From positions 1 through 64,000 of the forward strand of contig NZ_QMED01000001.1 of NCBI RefSeq assembly GCF_003286125.1: a stretch of DNA of 64,000 nt, in the 5' to 3' direction. The stretch comes from Algibacillus agarilyticus (GTDB taxonomy: Bacteria > Pseudomonadota > Gammaproteobacteria > Enterobacterales > Alteromonadaceae). Both the position numbers and the translations under genes were made by a program. This document shows, one piece after another, positions 1 through 11,440 of the stretch. Under the pieces are notes generated by a model. That model was not told the origin of the DNA, made no database searches, and saw nothing but the letters and a program-made list of their open reading frames with translations. Every line of letters starts with the position of its first letter. Position 1 is the first letter of the stretch.

Positions 1-1
1 C

Positions 2-3000
2 GCGGGGACTATCAGCGTCGCCGCTAATACGTTTACCGATGCGGCCGGTAATGCTAATACCGTATCAAACACCGATACTTTAACCATTGACACCGTTATT
101 CCGACTATTGCCATTACAAGCTCGGTGCCCGATTTACAATCAGGTGAAACGGCAACCCTGACCTTCACGTTAAGTGAAAGCGCGACGAATTTCACCATTG
201 ACGATATCACCGCAACCGGTGGGTCACTCGGTTCATTATCCGGCTCAGGTGCCAGTTACTCTGCCGTATTTACGCCAACAGTATCAAGCACGACCGCCGC
301 GAGTGTGAGTGTTGCAGCTAGTACTTTCAACGATGCTGCCGGTAATGCCAATACCGTATCAAATACATTAGGATTAACGGTTGATACTGAAGTGCCAACC
401 ATCGCTATCACCAGCACTAGCAGTGCCCTTAAATCAGGTGAAACAACAACTATCACATTCACCTTGAATGAAACCGGCGCAAGCTTTGCCCAAAGTGACA
501 TTACCGTGAGTGGTGGGTCGTTAGGCTCACTTTCTAATTCAGGTAATATTTATACTGCGACCTTTACACCGACCGCCTCAAGCACAACAGCTGGTAGCAT
601 TAGCGTGGCCGCTAATACCTTTACGGATGCAGCCGGCAATGCCAATACCGTTTCAAATACCTTAGGGTTAACCATTGATACCGTCGTTCCTACTATTTCG
701 ATTGTTAGTTCAGATTCAACCTTGCAATCAGGTGAGACATCGACCCTGACCTTCACGCTCAGTGAAAGTGCAACTGATTTTACTATCGGGGATATCACGG
801 TAACTGGGGGCACATTAGGCAGTTTATCGGGCTCAGGTTCTAGCTATTCAGCCGTCTTTACACCAACGGCGTCAAGCACAACTGCGGGCAGCATTAGCGT
901 TGCGGCTAATACTTTCAACGATGCTGCCGGTAATGCGAACACCGTATCAAATACCGTCGCGTTAACGGTCGATACTTTAGCTCCAACAATTACCATCACA
1001 GCTGATGACGCAGCATTAAAAATTGGAGAAGTTGCGAATTTAACATTCACGGCTAGTGAGGATATAACAGGCTTTGATCAAAGTGATATTGCATTCTCGA
1101 CCGGTAGCTTAAGTAACTTTACCGGTTCAGGTTCTGTATACACCGCTACATTTACCCCAAATGTGACATCGAATACACTTGTTTCTATTAACATCGCTAG
1201 CAACACTTATCATGATGGCTTTAATAATGCGAATACAGATAGCGCTGATTTGACAATATCTGTCAACACGTCAATTCCGACGATCTCTATCTCATCTAAT
1301 GATTTACAGCTGGTTATTGGTGACACAGCCACCTTAACTTTCACTTTAAGTGAAAATAGTACTGATTTTACAGCTTCAGATATCACTGTAACTGGCGGCA
1401 CCCTGAGCAACTTTTCAGGCTCAGACACGAGTTATACCGCATCATTCGAGCCAAGTGCTAATAGCACGACAAGTGCAACAATCAATGTATCGGCAAATGT
1501 ATTTACCGATAGCGCGAGCAATAATAATAGCGCGGCGACTGAGTTAAGCTTAGCGGTAGAAACTACGATCCCAACCGTGACTATTACAACTAATGATAGT
1601 GCCTTAAAAACAAACGAAACAGCGACTTTAACTTTCACATTGAGTGAATCAAGTAGTGACTTTACAAATAGTGACATTGTCGTTACGGGTGGCGAATTAT
1701 CAAGCTTTAGCGGTTCAGAAAATACATACACGGCTATATTTACGCCTAGCTTAGCGAGTGTCGAAAATGCGACGGTAAACGTTGCAGCAAATTTATTTAC
1801 CGATCAAGCGGGTAATCAAAACAGTGCAGCCAATGAATTATCATTTAATGTCGATACGATAATACCGACTATCGCCATTACAACGACTAGCACCGACTTG
1901 AAAATAGATAGCACATCAACACTTACATTCACTTTAAGTGAAGATAGTAGCGACTTCATTAGTTCGGATATCACCGTGACAGGCGGTACAATTTCGGATC
2001 TTACCGGTTCAGGTGCTAGCTACACCGCAATTTTCACACCGACTCTATCAAGCACGACTTCAGGTGAAATAACGGTTAACGCGAGTCAATTCACCGATGC
2101 AGCGGGTAATGAAAATACGGCATCTAATACGGTCAGTATAAACATTGATACAATTCAACCAACAGTCACCATTACCAGCGATGATGCGGCTTTAATAACT
2201 GATGATATAGCAACAATTACCTTTACTTTAAGTGAAGCGAGTACTGACTTCACCGCAGCTGACATAACCGTTGCTGGGGGTACATTATCGAGTTTTGCGG
2301 GTTCAGCTACGACCTACACCGCTAGCTTTACACCAACGGCATCAAGCACAACAAATGCCACAATTGATATCGCAGCCAGCCAATTCACGGATGCAGCCGG
2401 AAATAATAATGCCGCAGCGTCACAAATAAGCATGACAGTCGATACCATTAAACCAACGATCACGGTTAGCACAGATGACAGCGCGTTAAAAATAGGCGAT
2501 GTCGCTAATATTACCTTCACGTTAAGTGAAGCAAGCACCGATTTTGTTGAAGCCGACATCACGACTACAGGTGGAACGCTGACTGACTTTACTGGGTCAG
2601 GAACTAGCTATACCGCTAGCTTCACACCAACAACAGACAGTACGGTAGATGCAACTATCGATATTGCCGTTAATACATTTACTGATGCAGCAGGAAACGA
2701 TAATACAGCAGCAACGACTTTAAACATGGTGGTTGATACGCTCGCACCGACTATCTCAGTTACAACCAATGACACCGCATTAAAAACAGATGATGTAGCA
2801 ACATTGACGTTCACTTTAAGTGAAACAAGCACGGACTTTACTGAAAACGATATTACGGTGACGGGTGGCACATTATCAGCCTTTACAGGAACTGATAACA
2901 TTTACACCGCTAGTTTTACACCAACCGCATCAAGTGTTGTAAGTGCAACAATTGATGTGGCTGCCAGTGTATTCACTGATGCAGCAGGTAATGATAATTC

Positions 3001-6000
3001 AGCGGCTGCACAATTAAACTTAGGCGTGGATACCACTACACCGTCAGTATTAATAACCTCAAATGACAATGAACTAAATGCGAATGAAGTCGCCACATTA
3101 ACCTTTACGTTAAGCGAAATAACGACCGACTTTACCGCGGAAGACATCACCGTAACAGGTGGGGAACTCTCATCATTTAATGGTTCAGGTATCGATTACA
3201 CGGCGACCTTTACCCCAGCAGAATCAAGCAATGAAAATGGGACTATAAATGTGGCTGCCAATACTTTTGTAGATGCGGCAGGTAACGGTAATTCAGCCGC
3301 GACAACCTTGAGCTTAACCATTGATACGATCGCACCTACTGTTACGATTAGCTCAAACAATACCGCTTTAAAATCGGGTGAAGTCGCAACACTAACCTTT
3401 ACGTTAAGTGAAGAAAGTACGAATTTTGTTGGTACAGACATCACCTTTACAGGCGGTACGTTGTCTGACTTTACGGGTTCTGGTAGCAGCTATTCGGCTA
3501 ATTTCACCCCTACAACATCAAGTGTAGTCAGTGCAACCATTGATATTGCCGCTAACACCTTTACCGATGCGGCAGGCAATAACAATACCGCGGCAACACA
3601 ATTCAATCTAGGGATTGATACCACAGCGCCTACGGTTGCTATTACCACTAACGACAACGCTTTAAAAATAGGTGATGTTGCGAGCTTAACCTTTACATTA
3701 AGTGAAACAAGCACCGACTTCACTGAAGCCGACATCACAACGTCTGGCGGTTCATTATCCGCATTCAGCGGCTCAGGCGTTAATTACACGGCAAGCTTTA
3801 CGCCGTCAGAAAACAGCACTGAAACAGCGATAATCAATGTTTCCGCTACTTTATTTACAGATACAGCCGGTAACAGCAATACAACAGCAGCTCAACTAAG
3901 CTTATCTGTTGATACACTTGCACCGACTATTACGGTTACCTCAGATGATGACGCTTTAAAAACGGGGGATGTTGCGACCTTGACCTTTACATTAAGTGAA
4001 GGCAGCTCAAATTTTGTAGAAACCGATATTAACGTTACCGGTGGTGTTCTATCCGACTTTGCTGGTTCTGATTCACTATACACCGCTAGCTTTACACCTA
4101 CTGAATCTAGCATTGTGAATGCAACTATTGATATTGCAGCGAACGCCTTTACTGATGCAGCTGACAATAACAATACCGCGGCAACCCAATTAAGTATTAA
4201 TGTTGATACAGTAGCTCCTACTTTAACTAGTAGCTCACCACAGCATCAAGTAACAGCAATAAATGTTAACAGTTTTAAAGCCACGTTAACCTTTAATGAA
4301 GATGTGCAACTAGCGCAAACAAGCGACATCATCAGCTTAATATTACTATCCGATAGCTCGACGGTTGAATCAATAAGTTCAGATGCCATCTCGATTAATG
4401 GCTCGGAAGTGCTTGCCACATTCAGTCAAACACTACTACCTAATGTGTCTTATGGCTTATTAATCAGTAATTCTGTTATCACCGATTTAAGCGGCAATGC
4501 ATTTGCCGGTATCGCGAGTAATGAACTTAACTTCTCGACCTCAAATGAAGCGCCAATCGCGACAGCAGATAGCACGACAACTGCTGAAGATAATGCAATA
4601 CAAATAGATGTTCTGGCTAACGATAATGATCAAGAAGGTTTCTTACAAGCGGCAAGCGTTACGTTAGTGACGGAACCAACTAAAGGCTCAACAAGTATTA
4701 ACACCGCCAACGGGGTTATTACCTATACACCATTTAGCAATCAAACGGGTTCAGACAGCTTTACCTATACCGTAGCTGATCAGCAAGGCAGCGTGTCAAA
4801 TGAGACGAACGTTGCCATCACGATTACAGCAGTGAATGATTTACCGATCGCCAATAACGACACAGCATCAACCGCCGAAGATACCGCCGTTATAATCGAT
4901 GTAACTGCAGATGACACAGATGTGGAAGATGCAAAACCAACAGGCGAAATTACGATCACAGTCGATGCAGCCAATGGTTCAGCTACAGTTGTCGATGGTC
5001 AAATCACTTACACACCAAACGCCAACTTTAATGGTTCTGATACCTTCAACTACCAAGTTGCCGACAGTGAAGGTGGCGTTTCTAATGCGGCCCTTGTTAC
5101 TGTTTCAGTGTCTAGTAGTAATGATGTTCCAGTCGCAGTGAACGACACCGCGACAACGGATGAAGATACAGCGGTGACCTTTACGGTATTAAATAACGAT
5201 ACCGATATTGAAGATATGAGTTTTGATGCAACTCAACTCACGGTCGTAAATACCCCAACCAACGGCACTGTTGTCATTAATACTGACTCGACATTAACCT
5301 ACACCCCCACCGCAAATACCAATGGTACTGATACATTCACCTATACAATCACCGATAGTGATTCAGGGGTATCAAACGAAGCATCCGTGACTATTACCAT
5401 TAATGCAGTAAACGATGCGCCTATAGCGGTCGACAATAGCGTATCAAACGTCAGTGAAGACACCGTTTACATCATAAATGTATTAGGAAATGATTCAGAT
5501 ATAGATAGTGAACTATTACCTGAAAGCGTCACCATAAAAACAGCACCTGAGAATGGAACGGCTACGGTTAATAGCGATGGTCATATTGAATACTTACCAA
5601 GCAACAATTATAGCGGTAACGATGTACTTACCTACACGATAAAAGACAGCGACGATTTAGAGTCTAATATCGCGACGGTCAATCTAACCGTATTAGCGGT
5701 TAACGATGCACCACTCGCTAATAACGATGGTCCAATAACACTCAATGAAGATGGCGTTGTGACGATAGATGTATTGAGTAATGACTCTGACGTTGACGGC
5801 ACACTTGATGAAACACAAGTTACCATTACAACCGCACCATTATTTGGAACAGCGGTTGTTAATAGCGATGGAACCGTCACCTATACACCAAATAAAAATG
5901 TTAATGGTTCAGACTCGTTCACCTATTCAGTGGTTGATGACCAAGGTTTAGCGGTTGAAAATGATGCGACGGTAGAAATTCAAATTACACCGGTTAACGA

Positions 6001-9000
6001 TGCACCTACAGCAACAAATGACACTGATATCCTATTCGATGAAGACACAGTTGCTATCATTAATTTAATCAACAATGACTCTGATATTGATAGTAATCTT
6101 GATAACACCTCAATAAAAATCGTGACTCAAGCTCAATTAGGTGTTGTTACAATTAACGATGATGGAACAATAACTTATACACCAGACTCCAATGAGAATG
6201 GAGCCGATACCTTTACTTATACAGTGCAAGACGAAGAAGGGTTAGCATCGGCGGCCGCGACTGTTTCATTAACGATTGCAGCTGTAAATGATGCCCCAAC
6301 CATTGCAGGCACCGCTAATACCAGCGTAAACGAAGATACTCTATACACCTTTACCCCAACCGGTTCAGATATTGATAGTGAAAACCTGTCATACAAAGTA
6401 GAAAATCTACCGAGTTGGGCAATATTTGATACAAACACAGGTCAAATAACTGGCACACCGGGTAACGATAATGTAGGTAATTTCACCGACATCACCATAT
6501 CAATTAACGACGATGAACTAACCACAACATTAACGCCGTTTACTATAGCCGTTAACAATGTAAACGATGCCCCTTTTATTTCCGCTAAATTAGATAATAT
6601 ATCGAGCACAGAAGATGATGCATTTACCTATACATTTGATTCTGGTTTATTTAGTGACGTAGATACGAATGATCAATTAACCGTTAGCGTAACTAATTTA
6701 CCGAGCTGGTTAAACTTTGATAGCAGTTCATTAACGTTCTCTGGTACGCCAAATAACGATAACGTCGGCACACAAACATTAAATGTGAGCGTGTCAGATT
6801 TATCCGGCGTGGCGGTTAACGATGAAATCACGCTTACCGTAACCAATACTAATGATACGCCTATTGCTAATGCCGATACTTTTACCTTAGATGAAGGTGC
6901 TAGTGTAATCATTACACCTGATATGGGTGTGTTAGTTAACGATAATGATGTAGATAGCCAAGACACACTCAGTGCTGTTTTACTTTCTCAACCAGCCTTT
7001 GCAAGTGACTTTATATTTAACAGCAATGGTAGCTTTAGTTACACACACAATGGCTCAGAAATAAATACAGATAGCTTTACTTATCAAGCGACAGACGGCA
7101 CCGCAAGCAGTGATATAGTGACGGTTAGTATCAATCTAAATGATGTAAATGATCAACCTACATTCACTAGCACACTGAATAACTTAGAGTATCTACAAGG
7201 TAGCCGTATTAGTTACTCTGTTTCTACTTTTGATGCGGATAATCAAGTTGCCCTAACCTTACAATCAGCACCTGACTGGCTAACACTTAGTACCTCAAAT
7301 CAACTGTCTGGTGACGTGCCATTTAATTTTGTTGGTGATACTCAAGTAAGCTTATTAGCGTCAGATGGTGAGTTAGAAACTGAACAAAACTTCACGATAA
7401 CCGTTGTTGAAGGTACTTTAGCAACAGTTGCATTAACAACGGCTTGGGATCTAACTTCGGCTATTGTAGAAGAACCCGTGACCTTAACATTAAGCACCCA
7501 GTTAAATACCGCCATAGAGTTAAGCGATGGAACCGTAATCACCCAGTTAAACGGTAATGTTTCAATCAATAGCCTGCCCGAAAACTGTACCGCTGCCGAA
7601 AGTGTTATCTCTTGTTCACTTTCGCTTTTAACCAGTGAGCAAAATAATATTGATATCACTGTGACACCAAATGCAATTGGCGATTTATTAGCGACCATTT
7701 CGGTATTAGACAATGAATCAAATAACACATTAACGATTCAAAGCACGGATATAAATGTTAGTGTAATTGCGATTAACGTCAGTAATGAAGCGTTTGCTTT
7801 AGAAGATGCAACCAGTATCGCGGTGGCAGATATCATATCGACCAGTGAAAACAGTGAGTTTGTAGCAGGTACGAGTCTTGAGCAGCCTATTCAAATATTG
7901 TCATCAGAGACTGACAACATTAACAATGTATTGGCAACGATTGATAATCTAGGTAATACAATCAAAATTTTTGCTCATGACTTTGACAACGACTCAATTA
8001 TTGATGTGCTAGCGATAAACGATTCAGGTGAAGATTCAGCTCATTACCGCAACAATAGTGACGGAACGTTTACACTTGTAACGAGTACACCGCTGGGCAC
8101 ATCAATTGGCGCTTATATTGTAGATTTCAATGCTGATGGATTCACCGACTTAGTTACCTTCACGGAAGGTCAAATTAACTTCTTTAGAAATAATGCAGGT
8201 AGCTTCTCTACTATCCCCAGTATCGTAAACTGGAATGATTCAATCATAAAAGAAGTTGTACTGAGTGACATAAACAACGACAACATTGATGACTTAATTA
8301 TAGGTATGGGTGAAAAGCTTCAAACATTATTTGGCTTTGGCACATTGCTATCAAGTTCAACACAAGCAAGACCCGTTCACGAAGTTAGAGCAGCGGCACA
8401 TATTCAAACCTCAATACTTGATATTAGTAGCTTGTTATCTACTGAAATTGCAGTCGATAGCCTCAATGATTTGAAAGTTGCAGATATAGACAATGATGGT
8501 GTTAATGACATTGTGATAGTAAATAACACTCAAGTTTCTGATTCACAAGTGATCGAGGTTGCAGCCGTTAATATTATTACTTACCAGCAAGCGGAAGATA
8601 AGTTGTCGGTCATTGAATCTTTCGGTACGGCCGATTCACATAGTGTTGAGATATCTGATTTAAATAATGATGGTTCTCTTGATTTACTTGTTGGTAATGC
8701 AAATGGTGTATACCAAATTTATAAACGAAATGAGCAATCTTCGGAACAAAGCTACGATTTAGCTGACGAAGTTATTTCAGAATCAGGCTCAATCGTCATA
8801 ACAGCCGATATTGATGGAGATAACATTAGTGACGTTGTCGCTTATAATGAGTCGACTAGCCAACTCAATTTGTATGTTTCAACTGATGGTAACTTTATTA
8901 GCTTGAGTGATATAAACTTAGCGTTAACTAAATCAAACATCGCGCTGGAAGTGAATTCAGCCGCAATCAATAACCAAGTAACCGTTTTAAATAACGGCCC

Positions 9001-9643
9001 ACTCAAAGCAACGAATGTCGTCGTGAGCTTCAACTATGAAGGTAGCGCGGTTCAATTAACATTTGATGATGAGCATTGTAGCTATACATCAATACATCAA
9101 GCTGACTGTATTTTTGCAACACTCGCCAACCAACAAAGTATAGAAATTGATTACACCGTGTTTGCTAATGCAACAACGGATCAAGATGTCATCGTAACCG
9201 TTACTCAAGATCAAGTTGATTCAACATTAACCGACAATACTGCGAATCTAATACTGGATATCAACAACAAGCCAATCGCGATAGAAGATGTTGCAACAAC
9301 AAACAACAGAACGTCTATCACCGTTGATGTGTTAAGTAACGACTCAGATAGCGACAATGACAACATAGTCTTAGAGTCAGCGGTTGCAAATAGCGGCAGT
9401 GTAAGCATAACGAGTGATAATCGATTAACGTACACTCCAGACCCAAGCTTTATAGGCCAAGCAACCATCACCTATATTATCAATGATGGTAGAGGCGGTC
9501 AGGATCATAATACAGTTGCAGTAACGGTTGAACGCTACGAAGAAGTAAATGTTAAAAGTGGCGGTTCAACCTCTTGGTTTATATTATATTTATTGATGCT
9601 TAGTTTATTAATTAGGAATAGAACATTGAGCGTAATACGATAA
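2..9643 (+). CDS. Giant Ig-like / cadherin-like repeat surface protein with GlyGly-CTERM tail (5' partial)
   Basis: The frame is open from the first bases of the window, so the N-terminus and any signal peptide lie upstream; an internal GTG at 125 is not the true start. Order of parts: about 14 Ig-like repeats of about 98 residues (to nt ~4210), each starting near a D-T-x-x-P-T motif and ending in D-A-A-G-N-x-N; one diverged Ig-like unit (~4211-4546); six tandem-95/cadherin-like repeats with N-D-x-P-x-A-x-x-D starts (~4547-6297); two He_PIG-like units with LPSW (~6298-6850); further beta domains; six FG-GAP/VCBS-like D-x-D/N-x-D-G calcium motifs (~7970-8840); a DUF11-like unit; one last tandem-95 unit. 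The C-terminus is GGSTSW, a hydrophobic helix, then RNR, which fits a GlyGly-CTERM sorting signal. Such tails are known from type II secretion substrates processed by rhombosortase. Likely an adhesin or matrix protein; the ligand is unknown. Confidence 0.9.
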   Translation, partial: AGTISVAANTFTDAAGNANTVSNTDTLTIDTVIPTIAITSSVPDLQSGETATLTFTLSESATNFTIDDITATGGSLGSLSGSGASYSAVFTPTVSSTTAASVSVAASTFNDAAGNANTVSNTLGLTVDTEVPTIAITSTSSALKSGETTTITFTLNETGASFAQSDITVSGGSLGSLSNSGNIYTATFTPTASSTTAGSISVAANTFTDAAGNANTVSNTLGLTIDTVVPTISIVSSDSTLQSGETSTLTFTLSESATDFTIGDITVTGGTLGSLSGSGSSYSAVFTPTASSTTAGSISVAANTFNDAAGNANTVSNTVALTVDTLAPTITITADDAALKIGEVANLTFTASEDITGFDQSDIAFSTGSLSNFTGSGSVYTATFTPNVTSNTLVSINIASNTYHDGFNNANTDSADLTISVNTSIPTISISSNDLQLVIGDTATLTFTLSENSTDFTASDITVTGGTLSNFSGSDTSYTASFEPSANSTTSATINVSANVFTDSASNNNSAATELSLAVETTIPTVTITTNDSALKTNETATLTFTLSESSSDFTNSDIVVTGGELSSFSGSENTYTAIFTPSLASVENATVNVAANLFTDQAGNQNSAANELSFNVDTIIPTIAITTTSTDLKIDSTSTLTFTLSEDSSDFISSDITVTGGTISDLTGSGASYTAIFTPTLSSTTSGEITVNASQFTDAAGNENTASNTVSINIDTIQPTVTITSDDAALITDDIATITFTLSEASTDFTAADITVAGGTLSSFAGSATTYTASFTPTASSTTNATIDIAASQFTDAAGNNNAAASQISMTVDTIKPTITVSTDDSALKIGDVANITFTLSEASTDFVEADITTTGGTLTDFTGSGTSYTASFTPTTDSTVDATIDIAVNTFTDAAGNDNTAATTLNMVVDTLAPTISVTTNDTALKTDDVATLTFTLSETSTDFTENDITVTGGTLSAFTGTDNIYTASFTPTASSVVSATIDVAASVFTDAAGNDNSAAAQLNLGVDTTTPSVLITSNDNELNANEVATLTFTLSEITTDFTAEDITVTGGELSSFNGSGIDYTATFTPAESSNENGTINVAANTFVDAAGNGNSAATTLSLTIDTIAPTVTISSNNTALKSGEVATLTFTLSEESTNFVGTDITFTGGTLSDFTGSGSSYSANFTPTTSSVVSATIDIAANTFTDAAGNNNTAATQFNLGIDTTAPTVAITTNDNALKIGDVASLTFTLSETSTDFTEADITTSGGSLSAFSGSGVNYTASFTPSENSTETAIINVSATLFTDTAGNSNTTAAQLSLSVDTLAPTITVTSDDDALKTGDVATLTFTLSEGSSNFVETDINVTGGVLSDFAGSDSLYTASFTPTESSIVNATIDIAANAFTDAADNNNTAATQLSINVDTVAPTLTSSSPQHQVTAINVNSFKATLTFNEDVQLAQTSDIISLILLSDSSTVESISSDAISINGSEVLATFSQTLLPNVSYGLLISNSVITDLSGNAFAGIASNELNFSTSNEAPIATADSTTTAEDNAIQIDVLANDNDQEGFLQAASVTLVTEPTKGSTSINTANGVITYTPFSNQTGSDSFTYTVADQQGSVSNETNVAITITAVNDLPIANNDTASTAEDTAVIIDVTADDTDVEDAKPTGEITITVDAANGSATVVDGQITYTPNANFNGSDTFNYQVADSEGGVSNAALVTVSVSSSNDVPVAVNDTATTDEDTAVTFTVLNNDTDIEDMSFDATQLTVVNTPTNGTVVINTDSTLTYTPTANTNGTDTFTYTITDSDSGVSNEASVTITINAVNDAPIAVDNSVSNVSEDTVYIINVLGNDSDIDSELLPESVTIKTAPENGTATVNSDGHIEYLPSNNYSGNDVLTYTIKDSDDLESNIATVNLTVLAVNDAPLANNDGPITLNEDGVVTIDVLSNDSDVDGTLDETQVTITTAPLFGTAVVNSDGTVTYTPNKNVNGSDSFTYSVVDDQGLAVENDATVEIQITPVNDAPTATNDTDILFDEDTVAIINLINNDSDIDSNLDNTSIKIVTQAQLGVVTINDDGTITYTPDSNENGADTFTYTVQDEEGLASAAATVSLTIAAVNDAPTIAGTANTSVNEDTLYTFTPTGSDIDSENLSYKVENLPSWAIFDTNTGQITGTPGNDNVGNFTDITISINDDELTTTLTPFTIAVNNVNDAPFISAKLDNISSTEDDAFTYTFDSGLFSDVDTNDQLTVSVTNLPSWLNFDSSSLTFSGTPNNDNVGTQTLNVSVSDLSGVAVNDEITLTVTNTNDTPIANADTFTLDEGASVIITPDMGVLVNDNDVDSQDTLSAVLLSQPAFASDFIFNSNGSFSYTHNGSEINTDSFTYQATDGTASSDIVTVSINLNDVNDQPTFTSTLNNLEYLQGSRISYSVSTFDADNQVALTLQSAPDWLTLSTSNQLSGDVPFNFVGDTQVSLLASDGELETEQNFTITVVEGTLATVALTTAWDLTSAIVEEPVTLTLSTQLNTAIELSDGTVITQLNGNVSINSLPENCTAAESVISCSLSLLTSEQNNIDITVTPNAIGDLLATISVLDNESNNTLTIQSTDINVSVIAINVSNEAFALEDATSIAVADIISTSENSEFVAGTSLEQPIQILSSETDNINNVLATIDNLGNTIKIFAHDFDNDSIIDVLAINDSGEDSAHYRNNSDGTFTLVTSTPLGTSIGAYIVDFNADGFTDLVTFTEGQINFFRNNAGSFSTIPSIVNWNDSIIKEVVLSDINNDNIDDLIIGMGEKLQTLFGFGTLLSSSTQARPVHEVRAAAHIQTSILDISSLLSTEIAVDSLNDLKVADIDNDGVNDIVIVNNTQVSDSQVIEVAAVNIITYQQAEDKLSVIESFGTADSHSVEISDLNNDGSLDLLVGNANGVYQIYKRNEQSSEQSYDLADEVISESGSIVITADIDGDNISDVVAYNESTSQLNLYVSTDGNFISLSDINLALTKSNIALEVNSAAINNQVTVLNNGPLKATNVVVSFNYEGSAVQLTFDDEHCSYTSIHQADCIFATLANQQSIEIDYTVFANATTDQDVIVTVTQDQVDSTLTDNTANLILDINNKPIAIEDVATTNNRTSITVDVLSNDSDSDNDNIVLESAVANSGSVSITSDNRLTYTPDPSFIGQATITYIINDGRGGQDHNTVAVTVERYEEVNVKSGGSTSWFILYLLMLSLLIRNRTLSVIR
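92..4210. repeat. Tandem 294-bp coding repeats (Ig-like units)
   Basis: About fourteen in-frame units of about 294 bp (98 codons). Boundaries can be placed at the codons for D-T-x-x-P-T, for example near 380 and 674. The first three units are much closer to each other at the DNA level, with near-identical blocks around the Asp-Ala-Ala-Gly-Asn segment, than units further downstream. This suggests recent duplication or gene conversion toward the N-terminal side. More units probably lie outside the window. Confidence 0.85.
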
Positions 9644-9711
9644 AAAGCAGCTCAACGGGTTACCACTAACATCTAGAGCTAAGGGACTTAAGCTACATCT
9701 CATCTAATCAC

Positions 9712-9734
9712 TTCTAAGGGGCTTCCCCTTAGAA
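9712..9734 (+). terminator. Perfect 10-bp hairpin after the giant gene
   Basis: TTCTAAGGGG, a three-base CTT loop, and CCCCTTAGAA form a perfect stem about 70 bases after the stop codon. It is not followed by a clear T run, so it may be a weak or Rho-assisted terminator, or an mRNA 3' stabiliser. The rest of 9644-9886 shows nothing else recognisable. Confidence 0.4.
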
Positions 9735-9886
9735 TTGATTAAATGATTAGCAATAAAAAAGTTATACCACTACCCTTTATTACTTATACATTAACCTATG
9801 GTAAAACGCCCAAATAATAACTACTATGTTAAAATAATAAATAGAATTCAATCGGTTAGATTGATTCAATGACATAGGCTCGCAGC

Positions 9887-11440
9887 ATGCTCAATGAGAA
9901 ATACTTAGTCCCTTGTGCAACGTCTATTATTCCTGGTAATAATTGGTTAGTCATAGCCCCACATCAAGATGATGAACTTATTGGAATGGGAGGCACAATA
10001 CTAAAGCATAGGTCTAAGCTGCAAAATATAACGATTGTTTATGTAACCGATGGTTCAAAAGGTGGGAAAGAAGCAATTCGTAATGCAGAAGCAGTTACAG
10101 TCTGTGGACATCTCAACGCCAAGCCAATTTTTTTAGAATTCGGCGATCGAAGTTTACCTGCCAAAGAATTAAAATTAGCTATATTAGCGCAAATAGAGCA
10201 ACACAAACCCGATACTGTTTTTGTTCCCTCACCTTTAGATTATCATCCTGATCACAGAGAAATAACAGCATGTGTTTGGGATATTGCTAAAGAAAGCACC
10301 ACTATCTTCAACTTGATTAGCTATGAAATAAGCAATCAAGGAATGAGTAACATCTTAGTCAACATAACTGATGAGATTGAAGAAAAACAAAACCTCATAT
10401 CTATTTACGAATCTCAACTTCTTAATCAACCTTATGCCGAATATTCACAAATTGGTAACCGATTACGCTCATTGACATTAGGTCCAGATATTCGTTTTGC
10501 TGAATCATTTTACCAATTCGAAAATGTATCAGGTGATATAGCAAATGCAGTCACTCAATACTTTAATAATTTTACGTTTGGTGCAACGGATGCAAACTAT
10601 GTGGAAGTTACGCTTTTTTTTATAATCAATACAAAAAATGAAATTAATAAAAATTCAACCTTAGAGTCGTTATCACGTTTAAATTACCCAAACTTGAATT
10701 TACAAATATTATCCCAAAATGCACAAAACATAGATACTGATTGGCTTTTGAGTAAATTTAACCGAATAGATAAAATTGACATTATGCCATCGGAAAGTTG
10801 TTATACAATTCTTAATCAGCAATTGGAAAATATTGAAAGTGATTATTGCTTATTCCTAAAAGATGACGACCCAATAGAGACTGACCATATAAAAACGTTA
10901 GCAAAAGATGCAAATAATCATGAAAGCCACAAATTATATTGTTCAAACAAACCGTCAACTCAATTCAATATCACAAATGACGTAAATATACCTGACTTTT
11001 ATTATGATCAAATACTGCCGTTATTTACATTACTCATTCCACGAAGAATATACTCTGTCATCAAATTTGATACTCAACTACCTAATGCAGCAGAATGGGA
11101 CTATTGTCTGCAGTTAATCCAATCTAATCAATTTCATTTCATTGAACAAAATGGTGCTTTAGATGAAAAAAATAAAACGCAATTAACACAATCAATAAAA
11201 AGCCGCTTACAGATCAAATGGTTATCTACCCTAGCGAATTTAGTGCTTAATAAATTTGATAATTCAAGCGCCCTGCTTGAACTATGTAATTTATGTGTAA
11301 ATCTTGATCAAATTAAAGCTTCTATACAAATATGTGAATATGCAAAAAATACCAAAATAACTGATGAAGTCTGCGATGAGTTATTAGCTCAATTGAAACC
11401 AAGACTTAATGATAATTTACAGCACACTAAAAATAACTAA
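9887..11440 (+). CDS. PIG-L family deacetylase fused to a degenerate GT2-like domain
   Basis: Residues ~18-200 are a PIG-L/LmbE-type zinc-dependent N-deacetylase domain. The metal and catalytic motif reads APHQDDE (~24-30, usual form AHPDDE), followed by GMGGT, and HPDH lies near ~119. Members remove N-acetyl groups from GlcNAc-type sugars or related small molecules. Residues ~240-480 align by eye with the first GT2 domain of the protein at 19627 (shared blocks around DYCLFLKDDD, DHI and the EWDYCLQL segment), but the usual GT2 N-terminal start (V-S-V-L-I-x-T) is eroded and this half may not be catalytic. The start is ATG; the ribosome site is weak. The stop overlaps the stop of the convergent gene at 11437. 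The substrate is unknown. Confidence 0.8.
   Translation: MLNEKYLVPCATSIIPGNNWLVIAPHQDDELIGMGGTILKHRSKLQNITIVYVTDGSKGGKEAIRNAEAVTVCGHLNAKPIFLEFGDRSLPAKELKLAILAQIEQHKPDTVFVPSPLDYHPDHREITACVWDIAKESTTIFNLISYEISNQGMSNILVNITDEIEEKQNLISIYESQLLNQPYAEYSQIGNRLRSLTLGPDIRFAESFYQFENVSGDIANAVTQYFNNFTFGATDANYVEVTLFFIINTKNEINKNSTLESLSRLNYPNLNLQILSQNAQNIDTDWLLSKFNRIDKIDIMPSESCYTILNQQLENIESDYCLFLKDDDPIETDHIKTLAKDANNHESHKLYCSNKPSTQFNITNDVNIPDFYYDQILPLFTLLIPRRIYSVIKFDTQLPNAAEWDYCLQLIQSNQFHFIEQNGALDEKNKTQLTQSIKSRLQIKWLSTLANLVLNKFDNSSALLELCNLCVNLDQIKASIQICEYAKNTKITDEVCDELLAQLKPRLNDNLQHTKNN

Noticed and set aside
256-4974. Regular series of minus-strand open frames of about 80 codons
   Set aside because: They recur every 294 bases because the sense strand is a tandem coding repeat. 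They are antisense shadows of the giant gene.
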